This document shows positions 1-6,352 of a stretch of DNA of 11,494 nt, piece after piece (within the stretch, counting starts at the first letter, position 1; each line of letters starts with the position of its first letter). The stretch lies in the NCBI GenBank assembly GCA_902766545.1, contig CACXEC010000062.1, positions 1-11,494 of the forward strand, in the 5' to 3' direction. A program made the translations under genes and the position numbers. This stretch comes from an uncultured Erysipelotrichaceae bacterium. Its GTDB lineage: Bacteria > Bacillota_I > Bacilli_A > RF39 > UBA660. The notes under the pieces are model-generated. The model searched no databases. It saw only the letters and a program-made list of their open reading frames with translations, and was not told where the DNA came from.

Positions 1-65
1 GAGGGTAGTCGAAACCCCGTCTCAACCTTGGCAAGGTTGCATTCTAGCCGTTGAACCACACCTGC
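1..65 (-). tRNA. tRNA-Gly (anticodon GCC), 3' end cut off by window edge
   Basis: Read on the minus strand, the 5' acceptor strand GCAGGTG (65-59) is followed by a D-arm starting GTTC. The anticodon stem CAACC/GGTTG (39-35 and 27-23) encloses the loop TTGCCAA, giving anticodon GCC (32-30), which reads glycine codons. A T-arm GGGGT-TTCGACT-ACCCT (18-2) carries the canonical TTCGANT loop. Only the first base of the 3' acceptor strand lies in the window, so the discriminator and CCA cannot be seen. It is transcribed in the same direction as the protein genes to its right and has a good promoter of its own. Confidence 0.95.
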
Positions 66-76
66 ATCGCATAGAT

Positions 77-105
77 AATATACCAAAAATTATAAAAAAT
101 AGCAA
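77..105 (-). promoter_or_regulatory. Promoter for tRNA-Gly
   Basis: On the minus strand a -35 box TTGCTA (105-100) and a -10 box TATATT (82-77) are separated by exactly 17 bases. Transcription would start near base 70, about five bases before the mature tRNA end. The good spacing and the lack of any other promoter for the tRNA in the window support the call. Confidence 0.6.
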
Positions 106-114
106 CAAAAAATA

Positions 115-705
115 TTATTTTTTAAAATTATATTTTAATAAGATTGTTAAATATACTAAAACCATTCCTATACTTGCCGTTGTTAACTGTGTTATTCCCA
201 TAGCTGATTTTAAAGCAAATGCCACTTTAGAAGGAAATACTCCACACACCTTTAAAATATTAAATGCTCCAAATATTATTAATACTTTAATAATTATTCC
301 AATAATACCAGATAAAAAATAATTATACTTTCTATCTAAATATAAAAGTTTAAAAGTATATATAATTGCAAAATTGCCAACCCATATAGCAGGAATCATA
401 TAAGCCATATAAATTGATGAACTTTTAAAAACATATCCACTTAAGATTGTTGATATACTTGGCATTGTAACTATACCAATTATCTTTTTCCATCCTTTTA
501 TTTTAAGCGCTGAAATAATTAATACCATATTCACAATAGAACCAATTATTAATTGTGAATTATTAGTAATAACACTATTTTCTTGAAATATTAAGTTAAT
601 AAATTTACCTAAAAAAGTTGGCACAAATAATGCAATTAATCCTAATAAGACAGTATCCAACCATTCATCTTTATTATCAAACGTTTTATTTATTACATCA
701 CTCAT
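115..705 (-). CDS. Six-segment integral membrane protein, function unknown
   Basis: This 196-residue protein is almost entirely hydrophobic. I see six likely membrane segments at about 17-39, 52-69, 75-93, 99-119, 130-153 and 174-191. The loops are short, the N terminus is acidic and the C terminus basic (KYNFKK). Segment 4 contains MIPAIWVGN, with a Pro and an Asn inside the membrane, which could be functional. Size and topology resemble substrate-binding (S) components of ECF vitamin transporters, but I see no motif that fixes a substrate, so the function stays open. The ATG at 705 is preceded by the SD GGAAGGTG at a good distance. The gene begins 21 bases after the stop of the thioredoxin-like gene and is very likely translated from the same mRNA. 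No clear intrinsic terminator follows. Confidence 0.8.
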   Translation of the reverse strand: MSDVINKTFDNKDEWLDTVLLGLIALFVPTFLGKFINLIFQENSVITNNSQLIIGSIVNMVLIISALKIKGWKKIIGIVTMPSISTILSGYVFKSSSIYMAYMIPAIWVGNFAIIYTFKLLYLDRKYNYFLSGIIGIIIKVLIIFGAFNILKVCGVFPSKVAFALKSAMGITQLTTASIGMVLVYLTILLKYNFKK

Positions 706-726
706 AAATACACCTTCCTTCTACAT

Positions 727-1431
727 TTAACAAGGTAAATCTTCATTACAAGATTGACTAGGTTTAACATAATCAATTATTTTTATAAATTCATCATGTT
801 GAATTTTTTTGATTTTTTCTGTAAGTTCCATATCAACAGATGTGAAATAATCCCCTATTCCCATTGTACTTTCTATTGGGACTCCATTAACGACAGCAAT
901 TAAAGTGGAATCATTAATTCTTTTTTCCTTTAAAACAATTTCTTCATTATCATCATATAAAATATAATGATCAATTACATCAGAAAAAATTTGAGTTAAC
1001 TTCATATAATCACTTGAACCAGCAATTTCTTCAATTACAGTACCGCTATCAGAAACTGCTTTTTTATCTCGAATATTATTAATATTTACATAGTACAATA
1101 TATCTATTCCTTCTTGATCTAATGTCTTTAACAATTCTTCAATAACTAACCTACAATAATGAGACGAACCATCACCAAAATATACTAAAAAAGTTTTATT
1201 ATTATTTATTAAAGATATAATATCTGATGCATTAGAATACTTTATCAAATTATTAGATGGAATCTTTATGTTGCGATATTCAACATCAAGTATTTTATCA
1301 TATACTTCATTATAAGATTCGTATTCTCTTTTAAACTTTTTAGCATCCGCATTATTTCTAATAATATAATAGACTAATAAAGAAGTAATTATCAAAAAAC
1401 TAATTATAATTAAAATTTTCTTATTCTTCAT
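727..1431 (-). CDS. Membrane-anchored thioredoxin-like protein with incomplete active site
   Basis: This 234-residue protein has an N-terminal signal anchor (about residues 5-24) and so an extracytoplasmic body. The core around 80-200 looks like a thioredoxin fold: FLVYFGDGSSHYCR matches the beta strand plus active-site turn, and DSTLIAVVNGVPI matches the strand normally written TPTLxxxxNG. The usual CxxC is S90-H91-Y92-C93, so only the second cysteine remains. The position of the cis-proline appears to be S175. Two more cysteines sit at the extreme C terminus, C228 and C234 (CNEDLPC). Bacteriocin-transport accessory proteins and other surface thioredoxin-like proteins are the nearest families I know. 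The ATG follows only a weak SD (GTGG), and the predicted transcript start is about eight bases upstream, so the leader is very short. The six-segment membrane gene follows in the same operon. Confidence 0.8.
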   Translation of the reverse strand: MKNKKILIIISFLIITSLLVYYIIRNNADAKKFKREYESYNEVYDKILDVEYRNIKIPSNNLIKYSNASDIISLINNNKTFLVYFGDGSSHYCRLVIEELLKTLDQEGIDILYYVNINNIRDKKAVSDSGTVIEEIAGSSDYMKLTQIFSDVIDHYILYDDNEEIVLKEKRINDSTLIAVVNGVPIESTMGIGDYFTSVDMELTEKIKKIQHDEFIKIIDYVKPSQSCNEDLPC

Positions 1432-1445
1432 AAAACCACGTATAT

Positions 1446-1475
1446 ATTATACAATTTTTAAAAACAATTATCCAA
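1446..1475 (-). promoter_or_regulatory. Promoter of the thioredoxin-like / membrane-protein operon
   Basis: On the minus strand a -35 box TTGGAT (1475-1470) and a perfect -10 box TATAAT (1451-1446) are 18 bases apart. The -35 box lies just beyond the TAA of the calcium ATPase gene. The predicted start near 1439 leaves a leader of about eight bases before the ATG at 1431. No intrinsic terminator separates this from the ATPase gene, so readthrough is possible. Confidence 0.6.
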
Positions 1476-1477
1476 TA

Positions 1478-4066
1478 TTAATAGTCATTAAATATATGAT
1501 CAATCAGTTTTTTTGATAATTCATCAATAAAAAGTACTAATACACTTATAATTATAGCATATAAAAATTGTAAAATACTTATATCAACTAGGTGGAAAAT
1601 AGTTTTTACAGGAGTAAATGCCACTACTAAATTCATCAACATTAGCACTAACATACTTTTGTTTAAAGTATTATTAGCAAATAATTTATTAATAAACACA
1701 TTCTTTTTTAAGTTACGACATGAATACGCATAAAACATTTCAATAAAAACTAACGAAAAAAACGCCATAGTACACGCTACATTTGCATCAAATAGTGACT
1801 TATTTACAAAATAAATTAATAATATAGCAAACGCTTTTAATAAAGCGCTTATTGCTATTTTAGCAATTAAAAACGGAGTAAAAAAATTACTATCTTTTTT
1901 TCTGATTTTTCTTGACATAATATCTTCTGTAGCATCTTCAAAAGCTAATGCAATTGCTGGAAGTGAATCTGTTGCTAAATTAATATATAATAGTTGAATC
2001 GGTAGAAAAATTTCAAAGCCATAAATAATACCAACAAAAACAATGATTATTTCCGCAATATTACCAGCAAGCAAATATACTAAAACATTTCTTATATTAT
2101 CATAAATTCTTCTGCCTTCCTTAACCGCCTGGACAATTGTAGAAAAACTATCATCAGCTAATATTACATCAGAAACATTTTTTGATACTTCAGTACCAGT
2201 TATTCCCATCCCAATTCCTATATCAGCTTTCTTTATAGCAGGAGCATCATTTACTCCATCACCAGTCATGGCAACAACTTTATTGTTAGCTTTCCAAGCA
2301 TTAACAATTTTTAACTTTTCTTCTGGTGTAACTCTTGCATAAACCGAATATTTAGGAACTAATTCTTTTAATTCCTCATCACTAAGACCTTCTAATTCAC
2401 TACCTAAAATAGCTTCATCTTTACTTTTTAATATTCCTATTTTTTTCGCAATTGCTATTCCTATTCCTAAACTATCTCCTGTAATCATTATTGGCTTAAT
2501 ATTTGAAAGTTTACATAACTCAATAGATTTTTGAACATCCTCTCTTGGAGGATCTATCATGCACACTAAACCATAAAAAACCAAATTATCTTCCAATTTA
2601 GATTTTAAATCATCTTTATAAGCAAATGCTAATATTCTATATGATTTAGAAGATAAATCATCTTCTACTTTCATTAATTCATTTTTTATTTTTTCTGTTA
2701 ATTTAACACACCTATTATTTAAAAATACTCTATTGCATTTACTAATTACTGAGTCAAAACTACCCTTAGTAATCATAATATTTCCTTTATCATAATGATT
2801 AATTGTAGACATCATTTTTCTATTCGAATCAAATGGAATATCGGATAATCTAACATATTTCCCACGAATTTCATCAATGTCTTTTCCACCTTTTTGAGCA
2901 CAATTTATTAATGCAATTTCCGTAGGATCACCTAAAAAACAATCATCTGATAAGCTTGCATCATTATTTAAAATCATCATATTTTCAAAAAAATCATCGC
3001 ATAAATCTTTGGAATTATATAATTTACCATTAAAATAAATTTTTTCCACTGTCATAAGATTTTGCGTAATTGTACCTGTTTTATCAGAACAAATAATTTC
3101 TGTACATCCTAAAGTTTCTACTGAAGACATTTTCCTTATAATTGCTTTTCTTTTAGCCATACTGCTCATACCAAGTGATAACGTAATAGTTATTACAGCT
3201 GGTAATCCTTCAGGAATTGCAGCTACAGCAAGTGACAATGATAACATAAGTATTTCTAAAAAAGGTAAATTCTTATATAAGCCAATAAAGAAAATAATTC
3301 CAATAACAATTAGTATTAAAAGTGATAATATTTTGCTTATCTCCTCTACTTTTTTCTGAAGTGGAGTAACTTCTAATTCATCATTATCTAATAAGCTAGC
3401 TATTTTACCAAATTCAGTATCCATTCCAGTTGCGCAAACAACAGCTTCACAATGACCATAAACTATACTTGTCCCAGAATAAATCATATTTGATCGATTA
3501 GATAATAAAATATCTTCTTTTAACTTTTTAATTGTTTTTTCTACAGGAATAGATTCTCCTGTTAAAGCAGATTCATCAACCTTTAAAGCTGATAGAGAAA
3601 TAATTCTGGCATCAGCTGGCACTTTATCACCAGCTTCCAAAACTAATACATCTCCAATAACAATATCTTTACTATTGATTAAAGCATTTTTACCATTTCT
3701 TCGTACTTTTACAGTCGTTGTTTGCATTTTTTTCAAAGATTCTATAGCTTTATCAGCCTTTTTTTCTTGCACATATCCCATTATTGCATTAATTATTACA
3801 ATTGCAATAATAATAATACTATCAGTAAATGAAGTTTTATCAATAATAGATACAATAAAAGATATTATCGAAGCAATTATTAAGATAATAATCATAGGAT
3901 CATTAAATTCACTTAAAAAAATTAAAAAATTAGATTTTTTACGTTTCTCCGTTAGCTCATTTTTACCATTTTTCTCTAGTCTTTTATAAGCTTCATTACT
4001 AGATAACCCATTAATTGATGATTGTACCTTATCAAAAACCTCTTTTATACTTAAATTATGAAACAC
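1478..4066 (-). CDS. P2A-type (SERCA-like) calcium-transporting ATPase
   Basis: This complete 862-residue P-type ATPase probably exports Ca2+ across the plasma membrane. Actuator motif TGES is at 169-172, PEGLP of M4 at 285-289, the phosphorylation site DKTGT at 328-332, the nucleotide-binding KGS at 434-436, TGDS at 529-532 and the hinge TGDGVND at 601-607. Ca2+ ligand positions known from SERCA are all present: E286 (M4), N669 and E672 (M5), N696, T699 and D700 (M6) and E776 (M8). Both calcium sites therefore look intact. About ten membrane segments are visible. The start is GTG at 4066, with SD GGGGTG five bases upstream. An extended -10 promoter lies in the divergent region. The ion is assigned by motif; P2A manganese pumps are the main alternative. 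Confidence 0.95.
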   Translation of the reverse strand: MFHNLSIKEVFDKVQSSINGLSSNEAYKRLEKNGKNELTEKRKKSNFLIFLSEFNDPMIIILIIASIISFIVSIIDKTSFTDSIIIIAIVIINAIMGYVQEKKADKAIESLKKMQTTTVKVRRNGKNALINSKDIVIGDVLVLEAGDKVPADARIISLSALKVDESALTGESIPVEKTIKKLKEDILLSNRSNMIYSGTSIVYGHCEAVVCATGMDTEFGKIASLLDNDELEVTPLQKKVEEISKILSLLILIVIGIIFFIGLYKNLPFLEILMLSLSLAVAAIPEGLPAVITITLSLGMSSMAKRKAIIRKMSSVETLGCTEIICSDKTGTITQNLMTVEKIYFNGKLYNSKDLCDDFFENMMILNNDASLSDDCFLGDPTEIALINCAQKGGKDIDEIRGKYVRLSDIPFDSNRKMMSTINHYDKGNIMITKGSFDSVISKCNRVFLNNRCVKLTEKIKNELMKVEDDLSSKSYRILAFAYKDDLKSKLEDNLVFYGLVCMIDPPREDVQKSIELCKLSNIKPIMITGDSLGIGIAIAKKIGILKSKDEAILGSELEGLSDEELKELVPKYSVYARVTPEEKLKIVNAWKANNKVVAMTGDGVNDAPAIKKADIGIGMGITGTEVSKNVSDVILADDSFSTIVQAVKEGRRIYDNIRNVLVYLLAGNIAEIIIVFVGIIYGFEIFLPIQLLYINLATDSLPAIALAFEDATEDIMSRKIRKKDSNFFTPFLIAKIAISALLKAFAILLIYFVNKSLFDANVACTMAFFSLVFIEMFYAYSCRNLKKNVFINKLFANNTLNKSMLVLMLMNLVVAFTPVKTIFHLVDISILQFLYAIIISVLVLFIDELSKKLIDHIFNDY

Positions 4067-4096
4067 TATATCACCCCAATATACTATTCATAATAA

Positions 4097-4105
4097 ATTA
4101 TAGCA
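4097..4105 (-). promoter_or_regulatory. Extended -10 promoter of the calcium ATPase gene
   Basis: On the minus strand TGCTATAAT (4105-4097) forms an extended -10 element. No convincing -35 box sits 16-18 bases upstream, which is typical when the TGn extension is present. Transcription would start about 25 bases before the GTG start codon, leaving room for the GGGGTG SD. Confidence 0.5.
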
Positions 4106-4108
4106 CAA

Positions 4109-4118
4109 ACAATATTGT
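4109..4118. repeat. Palindrome between divergent promoters
   Basis: ACAATATTGT is a perfect 10-base palindrome lying between the minus-strand -10 of the ATPase gene and the plus-strand -35 of the lipoprotein gene, overlapping the latter. The position suits an operator for a dimeric regulator. Such AT-rich palindromes also arise by chance in DNA of this composition. Confidence 0.25.
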
Positions 4119-4142
4119 ATTGGATATGTTTTATGTTATAAT
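4115..4142 (+). promoter_or_regulatory. Promoter of the lipoprotein gene
   Basis: A -35 box TTGTAT (4115-4120) and a -10 box TATAAT (4137-4142) are 16 bases apart, and the -10 is extended (TGTTATAAT). Transcription would start near 4149, directly before the SD AAGGATATGATCT, which matches most of the AAGGAGGTGATCT consensus. Confidence 0.6.
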
Positions 4143-4165
4143 AATAATGAAAGGATATGATCTAT

Positions 4166-4663
4166 ATGAAAAAAGTTTTTAAATTATTATCTTTATGTAT
4201 AATAGCTTCTTTAATTGCCGGTTGCTCATTACCAAGCTTAGGTGAAAAAACTAAAACTTATACTTCTCATGGAATTAGTGTTACCATGAACGATAAATTC
4301 TATGAAAAATCATTATTAAGTGCAACTGTTTATCTAGAAAGCACAGATAGTATTTTTACCGCTTTAAAAGAAGATTTTAATCTTTTATCAACCGTAGGAA
4401 TTACTAAAGATAGTACTTTAAGAGAATATGCTGAACTTGTGGTTAAAGCTAATCAGTTATCTACTCAAATAATTGAAGAAGATGGACTAACATACTTCAC
4501 TTATGAGAAAACAGTGAGTGGAAAAGATTTTTACTACTTAGCAACAGTTTATAAATCTAATGATGCTTTCTGGCTTATTAACTTTGCTTGTGAAAAAAAT
4601 GCCCAATCTAGTTTTAAACCAAAATTCATAAAATGGGCAAAAACTGTAACTTTTGCTAATTAA
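4166..4663 (+). CDS. Small secreted lipoprotein, function unknown
   Basis: This 165-residue precursor has a lipoprotein signal peptide: MKK, a hydrophobic core, then the lipobox I-A-G-C with the lipidated cysteine at residue 20. The mature part of about 146 residues has alternating beta strands and a helix (about 60-110). It might belong to the PsbP/Mog1-like alpha-beta fold common in small Gram-positive lipoproteins, but that is an impression from the pattern, not a motif. An in-frame ATG at 4157 would lie inside the SD, so I chose the ATG at 4166: AAGGATATGATCT is then a well-placed SD and the product starts as a normal signal peptide. The gene is monocistronic, with its own promoter and a strong terminator. 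Confidence 0.85.
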   Translation: MKKVFKLLSLCIIASLIAGCSLPSLGEKTKTYTSHGISVTMNDKFYEKSLLSATVYLESTDSIFTALKEDFNLLSTVGITKDSTLREYAELVVKANQLSTQIIEEDGLTYFTYEKTVSGKDFYYLATVYKSNDAFWLINFACEKNAQSSFKPKFIKWAKTVTFAN

Positions 4664-4687
4664 AGAGTTTATTAAAACTCTTTTTTT
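4662..4687 (+). terminator. Intrinsic terminator after the lipoprotein gene
   Basis: The nine-base stem AAAGAGTTT/AAACTCTTT (4662-4670 and 4675-4683) with loop ATTA runs into a T tract (4681-4687). It starts inside the TAA stop codon of the lipoprotein gene. Confidence 0.85.
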
Positions 4688-4695
4688 GTTATAAT
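4687..4695 (+). promoter_or_regulatory. Extended -10 promoter of the dNMP-kinase-like gene
   Basis: TGTTATAAT (4687-4695) is an extended -10 element beginning at the last base of the preceding terminator's T tract. Any -35 contact would lie inside the terminator hairpin, and no good -35 hexamer is visible. The transcript would start near 4702, about 16 bases before the ATG. Confidence 0.5.
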
Positions 4696-4717
4696 ATTTG
4701 TAGAAAGAAAGTGAAGT

Positions 4718-5272
4718 ATGAAAAACGAAAATGTAAAAATAATAATATTATCTGGAAAAGCAAGAGCTGGAAAAGATACTACAGCGCAATATATTAAAGA
4801 ATATTGTGAATCTCAAAATCAAAAAGTAATAAATTTACAATTCTCATATTATATAAAAATGTATGCAAAATTTATTACTAATTGGGATGGCTCAGAAGAA
4901 ACTAAACCTCGAAGCCTATTACAAGAATTAGGAACTGAAGTAATTAGGGAACAAATAGATAAATACTTTTTTATAAAGAGAATTATCGAAGATATTAAAG
5001 TATGCTCATTTTATGCTGATATTATCACAATTAGTGATGCTAGATTACCAGAAGAATTAGATGAAATAACAAAAGCATGTCCAAATGTATTGAAAATTAA
5101 TATAATAAGAGCAACAACGGACAATAATCTAACTGCAAACGAAAAAAATCATATAACTGAAACTGGATTAAATGATTATCACGATTATGATTATGAAATG
5201 ATAAATAATGGAACTTTAGACGATTTAAAAAATAAAACCATCGATATAATTAAGAATACATTGTACTTATAA
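4718..5272 (+). CDS. Deoxynucleoside-monophosphate-kinase-like P-loop protein
   Basis: This 184-residue cytoplasmic protein has an N-terminal Walker A loop, GKARAGKDT (13-21). The pattern GKxxxGKDT is typical of dNMP kinases and related small nucleotide kinases found in phages and some Bacillota. Other family-like blocks are RSLLQELGTEVIR (65-77), ISDARLPEEL (105-114, the second acidic motif), HITETGLND (145-153) and NNGTLDDL (163-170). The expected reaction is ATP-dependent phosphorylation of a (d)NMP, feeding nucleotide pools; the substrate cannot be read from sequence. The SD is weak (AAAGTGA). The gene stands alone, and its last 23 bases overlap the 3' end of the convergent macrodomain gene. 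No terminator is visible. Another P-loop kinase such as an AAA-type NMP kinase is the alternative. Confidence 0.75.
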   Translation: MKNENVKIIILSGKARAGKDTTAQYIKEYCESQNQKVINLQFSYYIKMYAKFITNWDGSEETKPRSLLQELGTEVIREQIDKYFFIKRIIEDIKVCSFYADIITISDARLPEELDEITKACPNVLKINIIRATTDNNLTANEKNHITETGLNDYHDYDYEMINNGTLDDLKNKTIDIIKNTLYL

Positions 5273-5771
5273 GATCATTATATATTTTATAGTCTTTATC
5301 TTCAAAACAAACAAAATACACATTAATATTATAATCTTTAAATAAATTAACTATTTGAGTTGCTATTTTAGCAGCTTTTTCTTTTGGAAAATGATAGATA
5401 CCGGTGCTAATACAAGGGAAGGCAATAGATAGTTGCTCTAATTTATTATCAATCATATAACTTAAAGCTAATTTCATTGAATTATAATAGCACTTTTCTA
5501 GAAAATTATCTTCGCCATGTAAACCATCATGATATATAGGGCCAACAGTATGTATAATCTTCTTGCAAGGCATATTATAACCATCTGTCATCTTAGCTTC
5601 ACCAGTATCGCAACCATTTAATGATTTGCACTCATCTAAAAGTGCTTTACCAGCCTTTCTATGGATAGCACCATCGACTCCGCCACCACCAAGGAGAGTC
5701 TTATTAGCAGCATTAACAACTATATCAACATTTAAAGTTGTTATATCATCTTTTAAAACAAATACTTTCAT
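5250..5771 (-). CDS. MacroD-type macrodomain protein (ADP-ribosyl / O-acetyl-ADP-ribose hydrolase)
   Basis: This 173-residue protein is one macrodomain of the usual YmdB/MacroD length. Seen in order: DDIT (8-11, normally GDIT, adenine contact), VNAAN (19-23), GGGGVDGAIH (28-37, with the catalytic-loop Asp33), HTVGP (74-78), ISTGIYHFP (121-129, the diphosphate loop) and VCFEDKDY (154-161). MacroD enzymes deacetylate O-acetyl-ADP-ribose and remove mono-ADP-ribose from acidic residues, in the cytoplasm. The ATG at 5771 has the good SD AAGGTGAT. A TATAAT lies upstream with a poor -35, so it may have its own promoter, or it may be read with the sortase gene 38 bases upstream. It overlaps the dNMP-kinase-like gene tail to tail. 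No ADP-ribosyltransferase or lipoate gene is next to it, so its target here is unknown. Confidence 0.92.
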   Translation of the reverse strand: MKVFVLKDDITTLNVDIVVNAANKTLLGGGGVDGAIHRKAGKALLDECKSLNGCDTGEAKMTDGYNMPCKKIIHTVGPIYHDGLHGEDNFLEKCYYNSMKLALSYMIDNKLEQLSIAFPCISTGIYHFPKEKAAKIATQIVNLFKDYNINVYFVCFEDKDYKIYNDLISTMYS

Positions 5772-5809
5772 TTATACCATCACCTTATATAATTATAAAT
5801 TTTTTTTAG

Positions 5810-6352
5810 TTAAATAGAAAGAACTTTATAAAGTTCACATATATATACAATTTGTTTTGTCTTATCACTCTTATCACAAGTAATTAACGTTAAACTATTT
5901 TTACTTTTATCACGATATATCTTAGCTTTACCATTTTTTAGTATTTTATAATTATTAACAACTTTATAAATATATTGCTTATTTTGATAATAAATATTAA
6001 CTATATCATCATTATGAAGTTTATGTAGTTTTTTAAAAAATGAAATTTTACTATTACCAGAATGGCTAGCTAATATCAAATTATCATTTGCTTTTTCTAT
6101 TGAGCCGGCTAATATCTCTATTCCATAATCAACACTATTCTTATTTGAATGGGTATTAAATAAATTTTTTTTAAGTTTTATTTTAGGAATTTCTAATACC
6201 GCATATAATTCATCAGATTCATAATTCAGAGATATATTGCTATTATGTATCATGGGTCTAGAAGAATCAAAAAAATAAAAAAAACAAACTATAAATAAAG
6301 AGACAAATAACATTTTTTGTCTCAAATCCCCATTATATCTTCTTTTTAACAT
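5810..6352 (-). CDS. Small sortase (transpeptidase), probably dedicated to the upstream adhesin
   Basis: This 180-residue sortase has an N-terminal membrane anchor (about 13-28) and an extracellular catalytic domain. The catalytic His is H97 in NLILASHSG, and the catalytic Cys is C159 in TLITC. Sortases normally have an Arg a few residues after the Cys; here CDKSDKTKQIVYI has none, and no arginine occurs between C159 and the C terminus. K166 is the likely replacement. The start ATG at 6352 has SD AAAGGA and overlaps the end of the adhesin gene by 20 bases, so translation is probably coupled. It presumably cleaves the VPNTL signal of that adhesin and joins it to peptidoglycan precursor. The class is uncertain; it is short and pattern-wise nearest to class D. 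An inactive or chaperone-like sortase is possible but less likely, because His and Cys are intact. Confidence 0.9.
   Translation of the reverse strand: MLKRRYNGDLRQKMLFVSLFIVCFFYFFDSSRPMIHNSNISLNYESDELYAVLEIPKIKLKKNLFNTHSNKNSVDYGIEILAGSIEKANDNLILASHSGNSKISFFKKLHKLHNDDIVNIYYQNKQYIYKVVNNYKILKNGKAKIYRDKSKNSLTLITCDKSDKTKQIVYICELYKVLSI
5821..5836. repeat. 16-base perfect palindrome at the end of the sortase gene
   Basis: GAACTTTATAAAGTTC is self-complementary and lies in the last codons of the sortase. No T tract follows it in either direction, so it does not look like an intrinsic terminator. It could protect the mRNA 3' end, mark a processing site before the macrodomain gene, or be chance. Confidence 0.3.

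Noticed and set aside
108..124. A/T hairpin after the six-segment membrane gene as terminator
   Set aside because: The stem consists only of A-T pairs and is too weak to call with confidence.
3675..3989. 104-residue open frame on the plus strand
   Set aside because: It lies antisense within the calcium ATPase gene, whose protein matches its family throughout; it has no SD and is a mirror of hydrophobic codons.
4157..4165. Upstream ATG as start of the lipoprotein
   Set aside because: It lies within the SD region one base after AAAGGA; the ATG at 4166 has correct spacing and a normal signal peptide start.
5250..5771. Macrodomain as antitoxin of a DarT-type toxin-antitoxin pair
   Set aside because: No ADP-ribosyltransferase toxin lies next to it, and the domain resembles YmdB/MacroD more than DarG, which is longer.
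5626..5817. 63-residue plus-strand frame over the macrodomain start
   Set aside because: It is antisense to the conserved GGGG and VNAAN segments of the macrodomain and has no independent support.
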